From contig NZ_JAHLEL010000053.1 in NCBI RefSeq assembly GCF_020131355.1, positions 307,833 to 371,832 on the forward strand: a DNA stretch of 64,000 nucleotides, read 5' to 3'. This document shows positions 21,977-30,773 of the stretch, piece by piece. Numbering within the stretch: the stretch's first letter is position 1; each line of letters begins with the position of its first letter. Position numbers and translations under genes: made by a program. This DNA is from Pseudonocardia sp. ICBG1293 (GTDB lineage: Bacteria > Actinomycetota > Actinomycetes > Mycobacteriales > Pseudonocardiaceae). Under the pieces are notes generated by a model. The model worked only from the letters and a program-made list of their open reading frames with translations. It ran no database searches and was not told the origin of the DNA.

Positions 21977-22066
21977 GGCGTGCGCCGGTGGCGGGCGCTA
22001 CCGTCTCCCTCGATCCGATCGGGGTCCCCCCGGATCGCGGGCCGGTAGCCGGCCACGTCGCACGCC
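21977..22066 (-). promoter_or_regulatory. Folded 5' leader element of rpoBC
   Basis: A perfect 8-bp repeat GGCGTGCG (21977-21984) with CGCACGCC (22059-22066), extended inward by GTGGC with GCCAC (21988-21992 with 22052-22056), encloses about 60 bases. These can form further hairpins, such as GATCCGGGG-GGA-CCCCGATC with one bulge. It lies between the predicted start of transcription and rpoB, so it would be part of the mRNA. The regulatory role is inferred. Confidence 0.45.
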
Positions 22067-22204
22067 GTCTGTTGTCGGGCACTGACGGACGAACGAACCC
22101 CCGCACCCACATCCGCCGAACCCTCTCCGGCGGCCGACGGATCGGTCCGGAAGTCTTCCCCGGTCGTGAGCGCGTGAGTCTGGACGCAGACAGCGCAAAG
22201 AATG

Positions 22205-22233
22205 ACTATAGACGCTGCGAGCGCAGCTGTCGA
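22205..22233 (-). promoter_or_regulatory. Promoter of rpoBC
   Basis: Minus-strand TCGACA (22228-22233), 17-base spacer, TATAGT (22205-22210): one mismatch to the -35 consensus and one to the -10. Transcription would start near 22198, giving a leader of about 255 bases before rpoB. The gap 21944-22457 otherwise holds only this leader and the divergent promoter at 22385-22414. Confidence 0.65.
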
Positions 22234-22384
22234 GACAGGTCGCCGATTCCAGCATCCAGGCAACCACCGTTGCCCAAGGGTGACCTGCACGCCGCACCGA
22301 GTCAAGTCCCACTTCGTCGACGAACGGTCACTCCGCCGGGACGACCGGTCCTCCGACGCCCGTTCAGGTCGATCCGGGTGACGG

Positions 22385-22414
22385 TTGACACGGTGTTGTC
22401 GGGACGACAACGAT
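22385..22414 (+). promoter_or_regulatory. Promoter with operator-like palindrome for the cyclase-ligase operon
   Basis: TTGACA (22385-22390) with an 18-base spacer and AACGAT (22409-22414). Inside the spacer is a perfect palindrome GTTGTC-GGGAC-GACAAC (22395-22411), placed so that a bound repressor would block RNA polymerase. A second short repeat GTCAC/GTGAC follows at about 22417-22431. No linked regulator gene is adjacent. Confidence 0.5.
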
Positions 22415-22457
22415 CGGTCACAGGTCGGTGACGGCCGACGGCGACGAAAGGACGACG

Positions 22458-23429
22458 ATGTCCGACAGCACTCCTGCCATGCGCGAGCTCCTCGGTGACG
22501 ACGCCCCGAGCAACTGGGGCAGGTGGGGCCCCGACGACGAGCTGGGCTGCCTCAACTACCTGGACGCCGGCGAGGTCCTGCGCGGCGTGCAGCACGTCCG
22601 CTCCGGCGAGGTGTTCACCCTGCAGATCCACATGGGACGGACCGAGGCGCCGGGCGACCCGCTGTGGCCGGGCCGGGAGGGCATCAAGCGCCAGAACGTC
22701 ATGGACGAGGGCACCTGGGACTCCGAGGGCGCACCGCAGTTCCCCGGCGGCCTGCACTACGCCGACGACACCGCGCTCATCTTCCTGCAGGGCTCCACGC
22801 AGTACGACGCGCTCGGGCACGTCTGGTACGACGGCAAGCTCTGGAACGGCTACGACGCGCGGTCCACCGTCGGTGCGATGGACCGGGCCTCGGTGCTGCC
22901 GATCGCGGAGAAGGGCGTGGTCGGCCGCGGCGTGCTGATCGACATGGCCCGGCACCGCGGCAAGGAGTGGCTGGACAAGGGAGAGACCTTCGACCACACC
23001 GATCTCGAAGCCGCCGCGCAGGCGCAGGGCGTCACGATCGAGCCGCACGACGTGCTCGTCGTCCGCACCGGATGGATGAAGTACTGGTACGAGCTCAACG
23101 ACCCGGCCACCTTCTACACCGACTTCACCGAGCCCGGCCTCACCTACTCCCGCGAGCTCGTGGAGTGGTTCCAGCGCAAGGAGATCCCGAACCTGGTCAC
23201 CGACACGATCGCCAACGAGGTGACCAGCGAGCCGCACACCGGCGTCGCGCTGCCGCTGCACTGCGCGCTCATGCGCAACCTCGGTGTCGCCCTCACCGAG
23301 ATCGCCTGGCTCGACGACCTCGCCGACGCCTGCGCCGCCGACGGCCGGTGGAGCTTCCTCTACGCCGCGGCGCCGCTGAAGGTCGTCAACGGCACGGGGG
23401 CGCCGGTCAACCCGATCGTGATCCGCTGA
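22458..23429 (+). CDS. Cyclase family protein (kynurenine formamidase-like)
   Basis: 323-aa protein of the metal-dependent cyclase/formamidase family (Pfam cyclase type). The usual metal-binding motif HxxxDxxxH appears as TQYDALGH, with Gln in place of the first His. I recall the same change from the larger actinobacterial subgroup, so it need not mean loss of activity. The ATG at 22458 follows AAAGGACG. The stop overlaps the start of the acyl-CoA ligase (TGATG), so the two are cotranscribed and perhaps act in one pathway. Substrate unknown. Confidence 0.8.
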   Translation: MSDSTPAMRELLGDDAPSNWGRWGPDDELGCLNYLDAGEVLRGVQHVRSGEVFTLQIHMGRTEAPGDPLWPGREGIKRQNVMDEGTWDSEGAPQFPGGLHYADDTALIFLQGSTQYDALGHVWYDGKLWNGYDARSTVGAMDRASVLPIAEKGVVGRGVLIDMARHRGKEWLDKGETFDHTDLEAAAQAQGVTIEPHDVLVVRTGWMKYWYELNDPATFYTDFTEPGLTYSRELVEWFQRKEIPNLVTDTIANEVTSEPHTGVALPLHCALMRNLGVALTEIAWLDDLADACAADGRWSFLYAAAPLKVVNGTGAPVNPIVIR

Positions 23430-25096
23430 TGTCCTACGCCGACCGCCCGTGGCTGGCCCGCTACGCCGACGGCCAGCCGCACGACCTCACCCCGGACCAC
23501 CCGGACGCGCTGTCGATGTTCCGGGCCGCGGTGGCGCGCAACCCCGACGGCGACGCGGTCCGCTACTTCGACGGTGCGCTCACCTACCGCGAGCTCGACG
23601 AGCGCACCGACGCCTTCGCCGCCGGGCTGCTGGCCGGCGGGTTCACCGCGGGCGAGCGGGTCGCGATGTACCTGCAGAACGTGCCGCAGTTCGTGATCGG
23701 GCTGGTCGGGACGTGGAAGGCCGGTGGCATCGCGGTCTCGATCAACCCGATGAACCGCGAGCGCGAGCTGGAGCTGCTGCTGCGCGACTCCGGCTCGGCG
23801 GTGCTGGTCTGCCTGGAGTCGCTCTACGCCGAGGTCGCCGCCGCGGTGCTGCCGGGCACCGACGTCCGGCTGGTGCTGACGACCTCCGAGCGCGACCTGC
23901 AGACCCGTGACGACCCGCGTGCGTTCCCGGGGTCCCGACGACCGGACCTGTCCGGGGCCGACGTCACCGACCTGACGGCGTTCCTCGACCGGCACCGCGG
24001 GACCACTCCCCCACCGGTGTCGTTCGACCCCGGTGACACCGCGTTCCTCACCTACACCTCCGGGACGACCGGTCCGCCGAAGGGCGCGATGAACACCCAC
24101 CGCAACGTGGTGTTCAACAGCCGGGCCTACGCGGTCTGGTGCGGGCTCGGCGACGACGAGGTCGTCCTGGGCATCGCGCCGCTGTTCCACATCACCGGAC
24201 TGATCGCGCACGTCACGGTGGCCCAGTACCTGGCGGCGCCGCTCGTGCTGTTCCACCGGTTCGAGCCCTCGCTCGGCGTCGACGTGATCCGCGAGCAGCG
24301 GCCGACGTTCACCGTCGGGGCGATCACCGTGTTCATCGCACTGATGAACGCGCCGAACGCCGACCGCTCCGCGCTGGAGTCGCTGCGCACGATCTGCTCG
24401 GGCGGCGCCCCGATCCCGCCGTCGACGGTGACCGCGTTCCACGACTTCTACGGACACTGGATCCACAACGTCTACGGGCTCACCGAGACGACGTCGCCGT
24501 CGCACGGCACGCCGATCGGCACGCAGGGGCCGGTGGACCCGGCGTCCGGGGCGCTGTCGGTGGGGGTGCCGATCTACAGCACCGTCGTGCGGATCGTCGG
24601 CGACGACGGCACGGAGCTCCCGCCCGGCGAGGTCGGCGAGATCTGCACGACCGGGCCGCAGGTGGTGTCGGGCTACTGGAACAAGCCGGAGGAGACGGCG
24701 AACGCGCTGCCCGGGGGCGAGCTGCACACCGGCGACGTCGGCTACATGGACGACCAGGGCTGGTTCTACATCGTCGACCGGAAGAAGGACCAGATCAACG
24801 CGGGCGGCTACAAGGTCTGGCCGCGGGAGGTGGAGGACGTCCTCTACGAGCATCCCGCGGTGCGCGAGGCGGCCGTCGTCGGTGTCCCCGACGAGTACCG
24901 CGGTGAGACGGTGAAGGCGTTCGTGTCGCTGCGCGAGGGCGCGAGCGCCACCCCGGAGGAGATCATCGCCTTCACCAGGGAGAGGATGGCCGCCTACAAG
25001 TACCCGCGACAGCTGGAGCTGCTCGACGAGGTCCCGAAGACGGTCACCGGCAAGGTCCTGCGCCGGGAGCTGCGGGCGCGCGAACGACAGGGCTGA
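23429..25096 (+). CDS. Acyl-CoA synthetase / class I adenylate-forming ligase
   Basis: 555-aa ANL-superfamily ligase that forms an acyl-AMP and then an acyl-CoA. Seen: the P-loop YTSGTTGPPKG (209-219), YGLTE, the hinge region DRKKDQINAGGYKVWPREVE, and the acylation lysine in GKVLRR (K542). It is full length. The start overlaps the cyclase stop by one base. It resembles medium/long-chain fatty acid or carboxylic acid ligases; the substrate is not predictable. A strong bidirectional terminator follows. Confidence 0.9.
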   Translation: MSYADRPWLARYADGQPHDLTPDHPDALSMFRAAVARNPDGDAVRYFDGALTYRELDERTDAFAAGLLAGGFTAGERVAMYLQNVPQFVIGLVGTWKAGGIAVSINPMNRERELELLLRDSGSAVLVCLESLYAEVAAAVLPGTDVRLVLTTSERDLQTRDDPRAFPGSRRPDLSGADVTDLTAFLDRHRGTTPPPVSFDPGDTAFLTYTSGTTGPPKGAMNTHRNVVFNSRAYAVWCGLGDDEVVLGIAPLFHITGLIAHVTVAQYLAAPLVLFHRFEPSLGVDVIREQRPTFTVGAITVFIALMNAPNADRSALESLRTICSGGAPIPPSTVTAFHDFYGHWIHNVYGLTETTSPSHGTPIGTQGPVDPASGALSVGVPIYSTVVRIVGDDGTELPPGEVGEICTTGPQVVSGYWNKPEETANALPGGELHTGDVGYMDDQGWFYIVDRKKDQINAGGYKVWPREVEDVLYEHPAVREAAVVGVPDEYRGETVKAFVSLREGASATPEEIIAFTRERMAAYKYPRQLELLDEVPKTVTGKVLRRELRARERQG

Positions 25097-25107
25097 CCCC
25101 ACGGACG

Positions 25108-25147
25108 ACGAAGGGGCGCCGATCCGTCCGGATCGGCGCCCCTTCGT
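25108..25147. terminator. Bidirectional terminator between the acyl-CoA ligase and rplL
   Basis: Perfect 18-bp inverted repeat (25108-25125 with 25130-25147) with a four-base loop. It lies between two convergent genes and can serve both. Confidence 0.9.
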
Positions 25148-25163
25148 GCGAGCGGTGCTCAGG

Positions 25164-25556
25164 TCACTTGAGCGAGACCTTCGCGCCGGCCTCCTCGAGC
25201 TTCGTCTTGGCGGCCTCGGCGGCCTCCTTGGCGACACCCTCGAGCAGCGGCTTCGGCGCGGACTCGACGAGGTCCTTCGCCTCCTTCAGGCCCAGGCCCG
25301 AGACGACCTCGCGGACGACCTTGATGACCTGGATCTTCTTGTCGCCGGCGGCCTCGAGGACGACGTCGAACTCGTCCTTCTCCTCCTCGGCCGGAGCGGC
25401 GGCGCCGCCCGCAGCGGCACCCGGGGCGGCGACGGCGACCGGGGCGGCCGCGGTGACCTCGAAGGTGTCCTCGAACTTCTTCACGAAGTCCGAGAGCTCG
25501 AGCAGGGTGAGCTCCTTGAAGGCGTCGAGCAGCTCGTCGGTGGACAGCTTCGCCAT
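25164..25556 (-). CDS. rplL: 50S ribosomal protein L7/L12
   Basis: L7/L12 (130 aa), the stalk protein that recruits translational GTPases. N-terminal dimer domain, Ala/Gly/Pro-rich hinge (about residues 38-56) and C-terminal domain with KIQVIKVVREVVSGLGLKEAKDLVE are all present. It follows rplJ by 42 bases. Confidence 0.97.
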   Translation of the reverse strand: MAKLSTDELLDAFKELTLLELSDFVKKFEDTFEVTAAAPVAVAAPGAAAGGAAAPAEEEKDEFDVVLEAAGDKKIQVIKVVREVVSGLGLKEAKDLVESAPKPLLEGVAKEAAEAAKTKLEEAGAKVSLK

Positions 25557-25598
25557 GGTGGCGGTCCTTTCTCTACGAAAGACAGATGGGGGTGGTGG

Positions 25599-26156
25599 TC
25601 AGCTCTCGGCGGAGTCGCCGTCGGCCTCGGCCGGAGCGGCGGACTCGGCCTTCTTGTCGGCCAGCGCCTGCGCGAGGCGGGCGACCTGCGAGGCCGGGGC
25701 GTTGAACAGCCCGGCGGCCTTGGACAGGTTGGCCTTCATCGCGCCGGCCAGCTTGGCCAGCAGGACCTCACGGGTCTCGAGGTCCGCCAGCTGCTCGACC
25801 TCGGCGGTGGACAGGGCGCGCCCGTCCATGTACCCGCCCTTGATCGTCAGACCGGGGTTGTCCTTCGCGAACTGCTTGATCGCCTTGGCGGCCTCGACGG
25901 GCTCACCCTTGATGAAGGTGATGGCCGTCGGGCCGGCGAGCAGGTCGTCCAGGCCCTGGACCCCGGCCTCCGCCGCCGCGCGCTTGACCAGGGTGTTCTT
26001 CGCGACGCGGAAGTTCGCGTCCGAACCCAGGTCCCGGCGCAGCTGGGTCAGCTTGGCGACGCTGAGCCCGCGGTACTCGGTCACGACCGAGGCGTCCGAC
26101 TCGCGGAAGCGGTTGGTGATCTCCTCGACCGCTGCGACCTTCTCAGGTGCTGCCAT
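25599..26156 (-). CDS. rplJ: 50S ribosomal protein L10
   Basis: L10 (185 aa), base of the stalk that binds L12 dimers by its C-terminal helix. The core VVTEYRGLSVAKLTQLRRDL is near residue 24. I chose the ATG at 26154-26156 (MAAPEKVAAVEE), preceded by AGGAGGG. An Ala/Glu-rich tail follows. A leader with hairpins lies upstream. Confidence 0.95.
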   Translation of the reverse strand: MAAPEKVAAVEEITNRFRESDASVVTEYRGLSVAKLTQLRRDLGSDANFRVAKNTLVKRAAAEAGVQGLDDLLAGPTAITFIKGEPVEAAKAIKQFAKDNPGLTIKGGYMDGRALSTAEVEQLADLETREVLLAKLAGAMKANLSKAAGLFNAPASQVARLAQALADKKAESAAPAEADGDSAES

Positions 26157-26408
26157 CGCTGCCCTCCTCTCGGGGGTCGGTCTCGTGCACGTGGGACGTG
26201 CTTGGGGGTGCCACCGACGCAGTTCCCACTCCGACCCCGGAGACGACGAACGCCCCGTGCGCAGCAGCACGGGGCGTCGGAAGTTCGTGGGGCGCTCTCG
26301 CGCCCGATGTCGCCTCGTCCTCCTGCGCGGGCCGCCCGGACGTTCCCGGAACCTTCGTACGCCCTTCGGGAAGGACGCGGACCTGCGGTCTTCGGTGGAT
26401 CGGGGGTA
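26157..26408 (-). promoter_or_regulatory. rplJL leader with hairpins (possible L10 autoregulation site)
   Basis: The leader contains two hairpins on the minus strand: 11-bp ACGCCCCGTGC (26250-26260) with its complement (26267-26277), and GGGCGC-TCTC-GCGCCC (26290-26305). In many bacteria L10 binds its own leader to repress rplJL; that such a site is here is inferred from position only. No coding frame is present. Confidence 0.5.
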
Positions 26409-26414
26409 ACTGTA
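26409..26414 (-). promoter_or_regulatory. Probable -10 element of the rplJL promoter
   Basis: Minus-strand TACAGT (26409-26414). The -35 region at 18 bases upstream would be TGAACC, a weak match lying inside the preceding terminator hairpin. The promoter therefore overlaps the end of the mce transcript. Confidence 0.45.
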
Positions 26415-26420
26415 GCTCCT

Positions 26421-26453
26421 CGCCGTACCCCCGGTTCACCCGGGGGTACGGCG
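26421..26453 (-). terminator. Terminator of the mce operon
   Basis: Perfect 14-bp inverted repeat (26421-26434 with 26440-26453) and a 5-base loop, located 14 bases after the stop of the last Mce-associated gene and directly in front of the rplJ promoter. Confidence 0.8.
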
Positions 26454-26467
26454 ACGGGTGGGCCTGC

Positions 26468-27274
26468 TCAGGCCGGGGTCATCGCGGAGATCTTCCAGCG
26501 GCCGTCGACGAACTGGGCGTCGACCCGGAGCCGGGCCGCCGCGGCGCCCTCCTGCGGGGCACCCCCGTCGGCCTGGCGGCGGATGACCTGGTTGACGAAG
26601 GCGTAGACGGTCGCGCGGTCGCCGTCGATGCTCGCCACGGCGAGCTTCGGGATCGTCGCGGTGACCACGGCCTTCTGCTGCGGCGCGAGGTCCTTCACGC
26701 TGCCGAAGATCTTGTCGAACTCCGGCTGGAACCCGGGGGTGATGACGCCGCGGGCGTCGTCCTCGGCCTGCTGGAGGCGGGCGTAGTCGAAGGAGTAGAC
26801 CTTCGTGATCGCCTCACCGACCTGCTCGCCGACCTGTGCGGTGGCGCCGACGTCGGTCAACGCGGTGTTCGACGCCGAGCCGGTGAAGGTCGTGCGGTAC
26901 CACTCGGCACCGAAGAACGCGGCGGCCGCGACGAGCAGCACCGTGACCGCGAGCAGCAGCCCGGTGGCCCGGCGGGTGGTCGGCGCGGCGAGCAGCGACC
27001 GCCGGCGCGGGGTGGACGGGTCGTCGCCGGCCCCGGACCCGGCGTCGTCCGCGGCACCGGCGTCGGGGTCGGTGTCACCGGCGGTGTCGGTCCCGCCGGA
27101 GCGCACCGGAGCGGCGGCCGGGGTCTCGGGGAGGGTGCCGGCGGAACGCTCGTCGACGGCGACGCCGCCGGTGCCGGTCGTCTCCTCGTCGGGCTCGTCG
27201 GCGCGGGTGCGCGGGCGGCCCGCGACCTGGGGCCTGCGGATGCCGCCCGCGGGGCGGCGGCGGGGGCTGGACAT
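26468..27274 (-). CDS. Mce-associated membrane protein
   Basis: 268 aa, last gene of the mce operon. It has a charged, Pro/Thr-rich cytoplasmic N-terminus, one membrane segment (about residues 128-150; GLLLAVTVLLVAAAAFF) and an extracytoplasmic domain typical of Mam proteins, with the ending FVDGRWKISAMTPA. Mam proteins stabilise Mce transporters at the cell envelope in mycobacteria. I chose the ATG at 27272-27274, which has AGGAGGT six bases upstream. Homology is judged from domain layout and context. Confidence 0.8.
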   Translation of the reverse strand: MSSPRRRPAGGIRRPQVAGRPRTRADEPDEETTGTGGVAVDERSAGTLPETPAAAPVRSGGTDTAGDTDPDAGAADDAGSGAGDDPSTPRRRSLLAAPTTRRATGLLLAVTVLLVAAAAFFGAEWYRTTFTGSASNTALTDVGATAQVGEQVGEAITKVYSFDYARLQQAEDDARGVITPGFQPEFDKIFGSVKDLAPQQKAVVTATIPKLAVASIDGDRATVYAFVNQVIRRQADGGAPQEGAAAARLRVDAQFVDGRWKISAMTPA

Positions 27275-27356
27275 GCGGTGACCTCCTGGGGTGGTCGACC
27301 TGGGAGCGAGGGCGGTGCGGGGCACCGCCGGGTGGGCCGGGGGTCGGGCCGGACGG

Positions 27357-27980
27357 TCAGCCCGTACCCGGGGTGACCAGCGGCTCCAGTGCGTCGACCT
27401 TCCAGCCGTCGTCGGTGCGGACCATGCCGAGCTCGATCCGCTGGCGGGTCACGGCGGGCTGCCCGCCCTCCGGGGTGACGGTGACGTCGACGCCGGCCAG
27501 CACCCGGGCGGTCCCGGCGCGCGGGTCCACCTCGGTCACCGCGGCGTCGGTGACGGTCGCGGCGGTGGTGCGCTTCTGGTCGGTGACCAGCTTGGCGTAG
27601 GCGTCGCGGTTGGACACGAACTCGTCGCGGACCGAGCCTGCCGAGGACTGGATCCACAGGTCCAGGCCCTTCTGGGCGTCGGAGTGGTCCAGGGTGTTCA
27701 GGTTGATCACGGCCTGGCGGGCGTCCCGGAGCGCCTCGTCGCGGGCCTGAGCGACCTGGGTGGCGTCGCTGTTCAGCGCGAACAGCCACAGCCCGCCCAG
27801 GACGAGGGCCAGCACCGCCGCGACGACGGCGGCCACCGGCAGTCCCCTGGCGAGCGGTCCGGGCGGGGTCCGGCCGCCGTCCGGAGCGGTGTCGGGCTCC
27901 ACGGGCGCGGCACCGTCCTGGGTGTCGGCCGTCGGGTCGGCCTTCGTGTCGGCGTCGGAGCCGGCAACGTCGGTGTTCAT
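27357..27980 (-). CDS. Mce-associated membrane protein
   Basis: 207 aa. It has an acidic N-terminus, one transmembrane helix (about residues 47-69; LPVAAVVAAVLALVLGGLWLF) and an extracytoplasmic domain of the same type as its neighbour (ending MVRTDDGWKVDALEPL). It is the first of two Mam-like genes behind mceF. Such pairs are a standard end to actinobacterial mce operons. Confidence 0.8.
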   Translation of the reverse strand: MNTDVAGSDADTKADPTADTQDGAAPVEPDTAPDGGRTPPGPLARGLPVAAVVAAVLALVLGGLWLFALNSDATQVAQARDEALRDARQAVINLNTLDHSDAQKGLDLWIQSSAGSVRDEFVSNRDAYAKLVTDQKRTTAATVTDAAVTEVDPRAGTARVLAGVDVTVTPEGGQPAVTRQRIELGMVRTDDGWKVDALEPLVTPGTG

Positions 27981-28170
27981 CGGGGAGCGTTCCTCCTCCC
28001 GGCTGCGGGGGCACAGCCGCTCGGCGACCGCACCGGGCGGTGCGTGGAATCGCCCGTGGGGTCCGCGCCGTCCGGCGGACGGCGCTCCCCCGCGGTGGTC
28101 GTGCCGGCCGGGCCCGGGTGTGACACGGCCGTCGTGCCGGTCGCGCCCCGGTGGGACGCGGCCGTCGTGC

Positions 28171-29463
28171 TCACCCGCCCAGGATCTGGGCGAAGCTCGT
28201 CACCAGACCCGGCGTCGCGACCCGCTCGGCACGGTCGGCGCCGAGCGACCCGGCGTTCGGCCGCGGGGCCGGTCCGTCGGCGGTGTCGCCGCCGCGGGGA
28301 CCGTCACCGTGGCCGCCGAACCCCGAGTTGCCGGAGTAGTCCGGCACCTCGAGCGGCTGGGGCCTCGGGACATTCTGCATTCCGCGCACGGCGGTGGGGC
28401 TGCCGGGGGGCTCGGTGCAGCCGGCGTCCTCGTTCACCGGTCGCTCGGACACGTCGAGGCCACCACGGTTGGGCGTCCCCTCGTAACCGCGGGTGCAGAC
28501 CGGCGGGTCGGCGATGTTCACGACCAGACCGAGGTGCGCGGTCCCGTCGCCGGGGACGACCTTCGGCGCCACGGCGACCAGACCCGGGTAGGTCACGAGC
28601 AGCTGGCGCAGGCCCTCCTGGCGCGGGGCCAGCAGCTCGGTCACCGTCCGCAGGTTCGCGATCGACTCCCCGAGGCCGGGGCCGCTCTCCCGGAGCAGCC
28701 CGGTGACCTGATCGCCCAGTCGTGGACCGTCGTCGATGATCCGGCGCAGGTCCGGGTCGGACTGCCTGAGCTGCTCGGTGACCTCACGCAGGCCGCGGCT
28801 GAACTCCTGGAACTGCGGGGCCACCTCGTTCTGCGTGGTGAGCACCGGGCGGGCGTCGCGGATCAGGGCCGTCGTCTGCGGCAGCGCGTCGGTGGCGGCG
28901 CGGGTGAACTCCCCGGTGGTGTCGAGCAGCTGCTGCAGCGGCTGCGCGGTGCCCTCGAAGCCCTGACCGAGCTCCCGGACGACGGTCTGCAGCGAGTCCT
29001 TCGGCACCGTCGAGACCAGCTGGTCCAGCTCGGTCAGGAAGGTGTTGATCTGGACCGGGGTCCGGGTGCGGTCCTGGGTGATGACCGAGCCGGAGACCAG
29101 CGCCACCCCGCCGTCGGCCACCGGCTGGAGGTCGACGTACTGCTCGCCGATCGGGGAGAGGTTCCCGACCACGGCCTGGGCGTCGGCCGGGATGGCCGGC
29201 GCGGAGTTCTCGATGTCGAGCTGGACGTCGACGCCGCGGTCGGTCAGCGACAGCTGGCCGACCCGGCCGACGCTCACGCCGCGGTAGGTGACGTCGGCGC
29301 CGCTGAAGATCCCGCCGGAGTTGGCGAGCTCCACCGTGACGGGGTAGGTCGTCGCCCCGAAGACGCGGTCGAGGCCTGCGTAACGGAAGCCCGCGTAACC
29401 GACCGCGACCACGGTGACGAGCACCAGGGCGATCAGCTGCCAGCGGACGGTCTTGGTGATCAC
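28171..29463 (-). CDS. mceF: MCE family protein MceF
   Basis: 430-aa substrate-binding subunit of the Mce transporter. An N-terminal membrane anchor (residues 8-26) is followed by an MCE domain (about 38-115, with GGIFSGADVTYRGVSVGRV) and a long helical region. The C-terminal tail is Gly/Pro/Asp rich. It is the sixth mce gene in order. It overlaps mceE by four bases. Confidence 0.9.
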   Translation of the reverse strand: MITKTVRWQLIALVLVTVVAVGYAGFRYAGLDRVFGATTYPVTVELANSGGIFSGADVTYRGVSVGRVGQLSLTDRGVDVQLDIENSAPAIPADAQAVVGNLSPIGEQYVDLQPVADGGVALVSGSVITQDRTRTPVQINTFLTELDQLVSTVPKDSLQTVVRELGQGFEGTAQPLQQLLDTTGEFTRAATDALPQTTALIRDARPVLTTQNEVAPQFQEFSRGLREVTEQLRQSDPDLRRIIDDGPRLGDQVTGLLRESGPGLGESIANLRTVTELLAPRQEGLRQLLVTYPGLVAVAPKVVPGDGTAHLGLVVNIADPPVCTRGYEGTPNRGGLDVSERPVNEDAGCTEPPGSPTAVRGMQNVPRPQPLEVPDYSGNSGFGGHGDGPRGGDTADGPAPRPNAGSLGADRAERVATPGLVTSFAQILGG

Positions 29464-30773
29464 GATCCGCCTCCGAAGAGTCCGCCGAGCAGGCCGCCGC
29501 GGCCGGAGTCCTGCTCCGGCGTCGGGCTCGGTGCCGGGGTCGCCGACGGTGCCGGGGTGGTCGGCGCCGTGCCCGGTGCGGGCGGCGCCGGCTCGGTGGT
29601 GGGCTGCTCGGCCCCGAGCAGCGGCAGCGCGGGTGCACCGGGGACCGCCGGGGCGGGCTCCCGTGGGGTCGCGCCGAGCAGCGGCGTCAGCAGCTGCGCG
29701 GTGGGCGGCAGCTGCGCCAGCTGCGTCGGGTCGAGCGGCAGCCCGAGCTGGTTGGAGTTCAGGATGTTGCGCAGGATCGAACCGAGGTCCAGGTCCAGCT
29801 TCACGTACAGGTTGGCGTAGTCACCGGCGACGGCGTCGGTGGCCGCGTCGGTGAACGGGATCGACAGCAGCAGCTGCAGCGAGTCCGGCAGGTTCTGGCC
29901 GGAGTCGGCCAGGTTCCGCAGCACCGGGCGCAGCGCCTCGAGGTCGGCCAGCAGGTCGTCGCGGGACCGGTTGACGACGTTCGTCGCCACCCCGGACAGC
30001 CGGTCGAGGGCCTGCAGCATGCCGACCAGCTGGGTGCGCTGGGACTCCAGTTCGCGCAGTCCCGGGCTGATGTTCTGCAGGGCGTTCTCGATCTGGGGGC
30101 GACGCTCGGCGAGCGTGGCCGACAGGCGGTTGAGCCCGTCCAGCGCCCGGTTGATGTCGTCCTTGGAGCTGTCGAGGGAGCCGACCAGGCGGTCCAGGTT
30201 GTCCAGCAGCGCCCGCACCTGCGGCTCGCGCCCGGACAGCGCGTTGTTCAGCTCGGTGGAGATGGTCCGGATCTGGGCCACACCGCCGCCGTTGAGCAGC
30301 AGCGACAGGGCCCCGAGGACCTCCTCGACCTCGGCCGCGCGACCGGTGGCCTGCAGGCCGATCCGCCCGCTCCGTGCGAGGTCGCCCTCGGCGGGGACGG
30401 TCGGCCGGGCCAGCTCGACGAACTTCTCGCCGAGCAGCGAGGTCGTGCGGACCCGCGCCGTGGCGTTCGCCGGGAGCGCGACGTCGCGGTTCACCGCGAC
30501 GGTGACGAGCGCGTTCCACGACCCGGGCTCGACGGCGACGGACTCGACCGCCCCGACCGGCACGTCACCGACACGCACGATCGACTGCGGGACGAGGTCG
30601 ACGACGTCGGCGAACTCGATCTGCACCGAGTACGGGTCGTCGCCCAGGTTGGCACCGCCGGGCAGCGGGATGCCCCGCAGCCCGCCGTCCACCGCGCCGC
30701 AACCGCCCGCGACTAGCGCGACCGCCGTCAGCAGCGCCGACACCCGGCCGACACGGCCGCTGGAGCCGATCAC
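29460..30773 (-). CDS. mceE: MCE family lipoprotein MceE (LprK-like)
   Basis: 437 aa. The signal sequence ends in a lipobox LVAGGC (Cys about residue 25), so it should be lipid-anchored on the outside of the membrane, as is typical for MceE. An MCE domain follows (DVVDLVPQSIVRVGDVPVGAVESV), then helical repeats and a Pro/Thr-rich tail. It overlaps both neighbours by four bases. Confidence 0.9.
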   Translation of the reverse strand: MIGSSGRVGRVSALLTAVALVAGGCGAVDGGLRGIPLPGGANLGDDPYSVQIEFADVVDLVPQSIVRVGDVPVGAVESVAVEPGSWNALVTVAVNRDVALPANATARVRTTSLLGEKFVELARPTVPAEGDLARSGRIGLQATGRAAEVEEVLGALSLLLNGGGVAQIRTISTELNNALSGREPQVRALLDNLDRLVGSLDSSKDDINRALDGLNRLSATLAERRPQIENALQNISPGLRELESQRTQLVGMLQALDRLSGVATNVVNRSRDDLLADLEALRPVLRNLADSGQNLPDSLQLLLSIPFTDAATDAVAGDYANLYVKLDLDLGSILRNILNSNQLGLPLDPTQLAQLPPTAQLLTPLLGATPREPAPAVPGAPALPLLGAEQPTTEPAPPAPGTAPTTPAPSATPAPSPTPEQDSGRGGLLGGLFGGGS

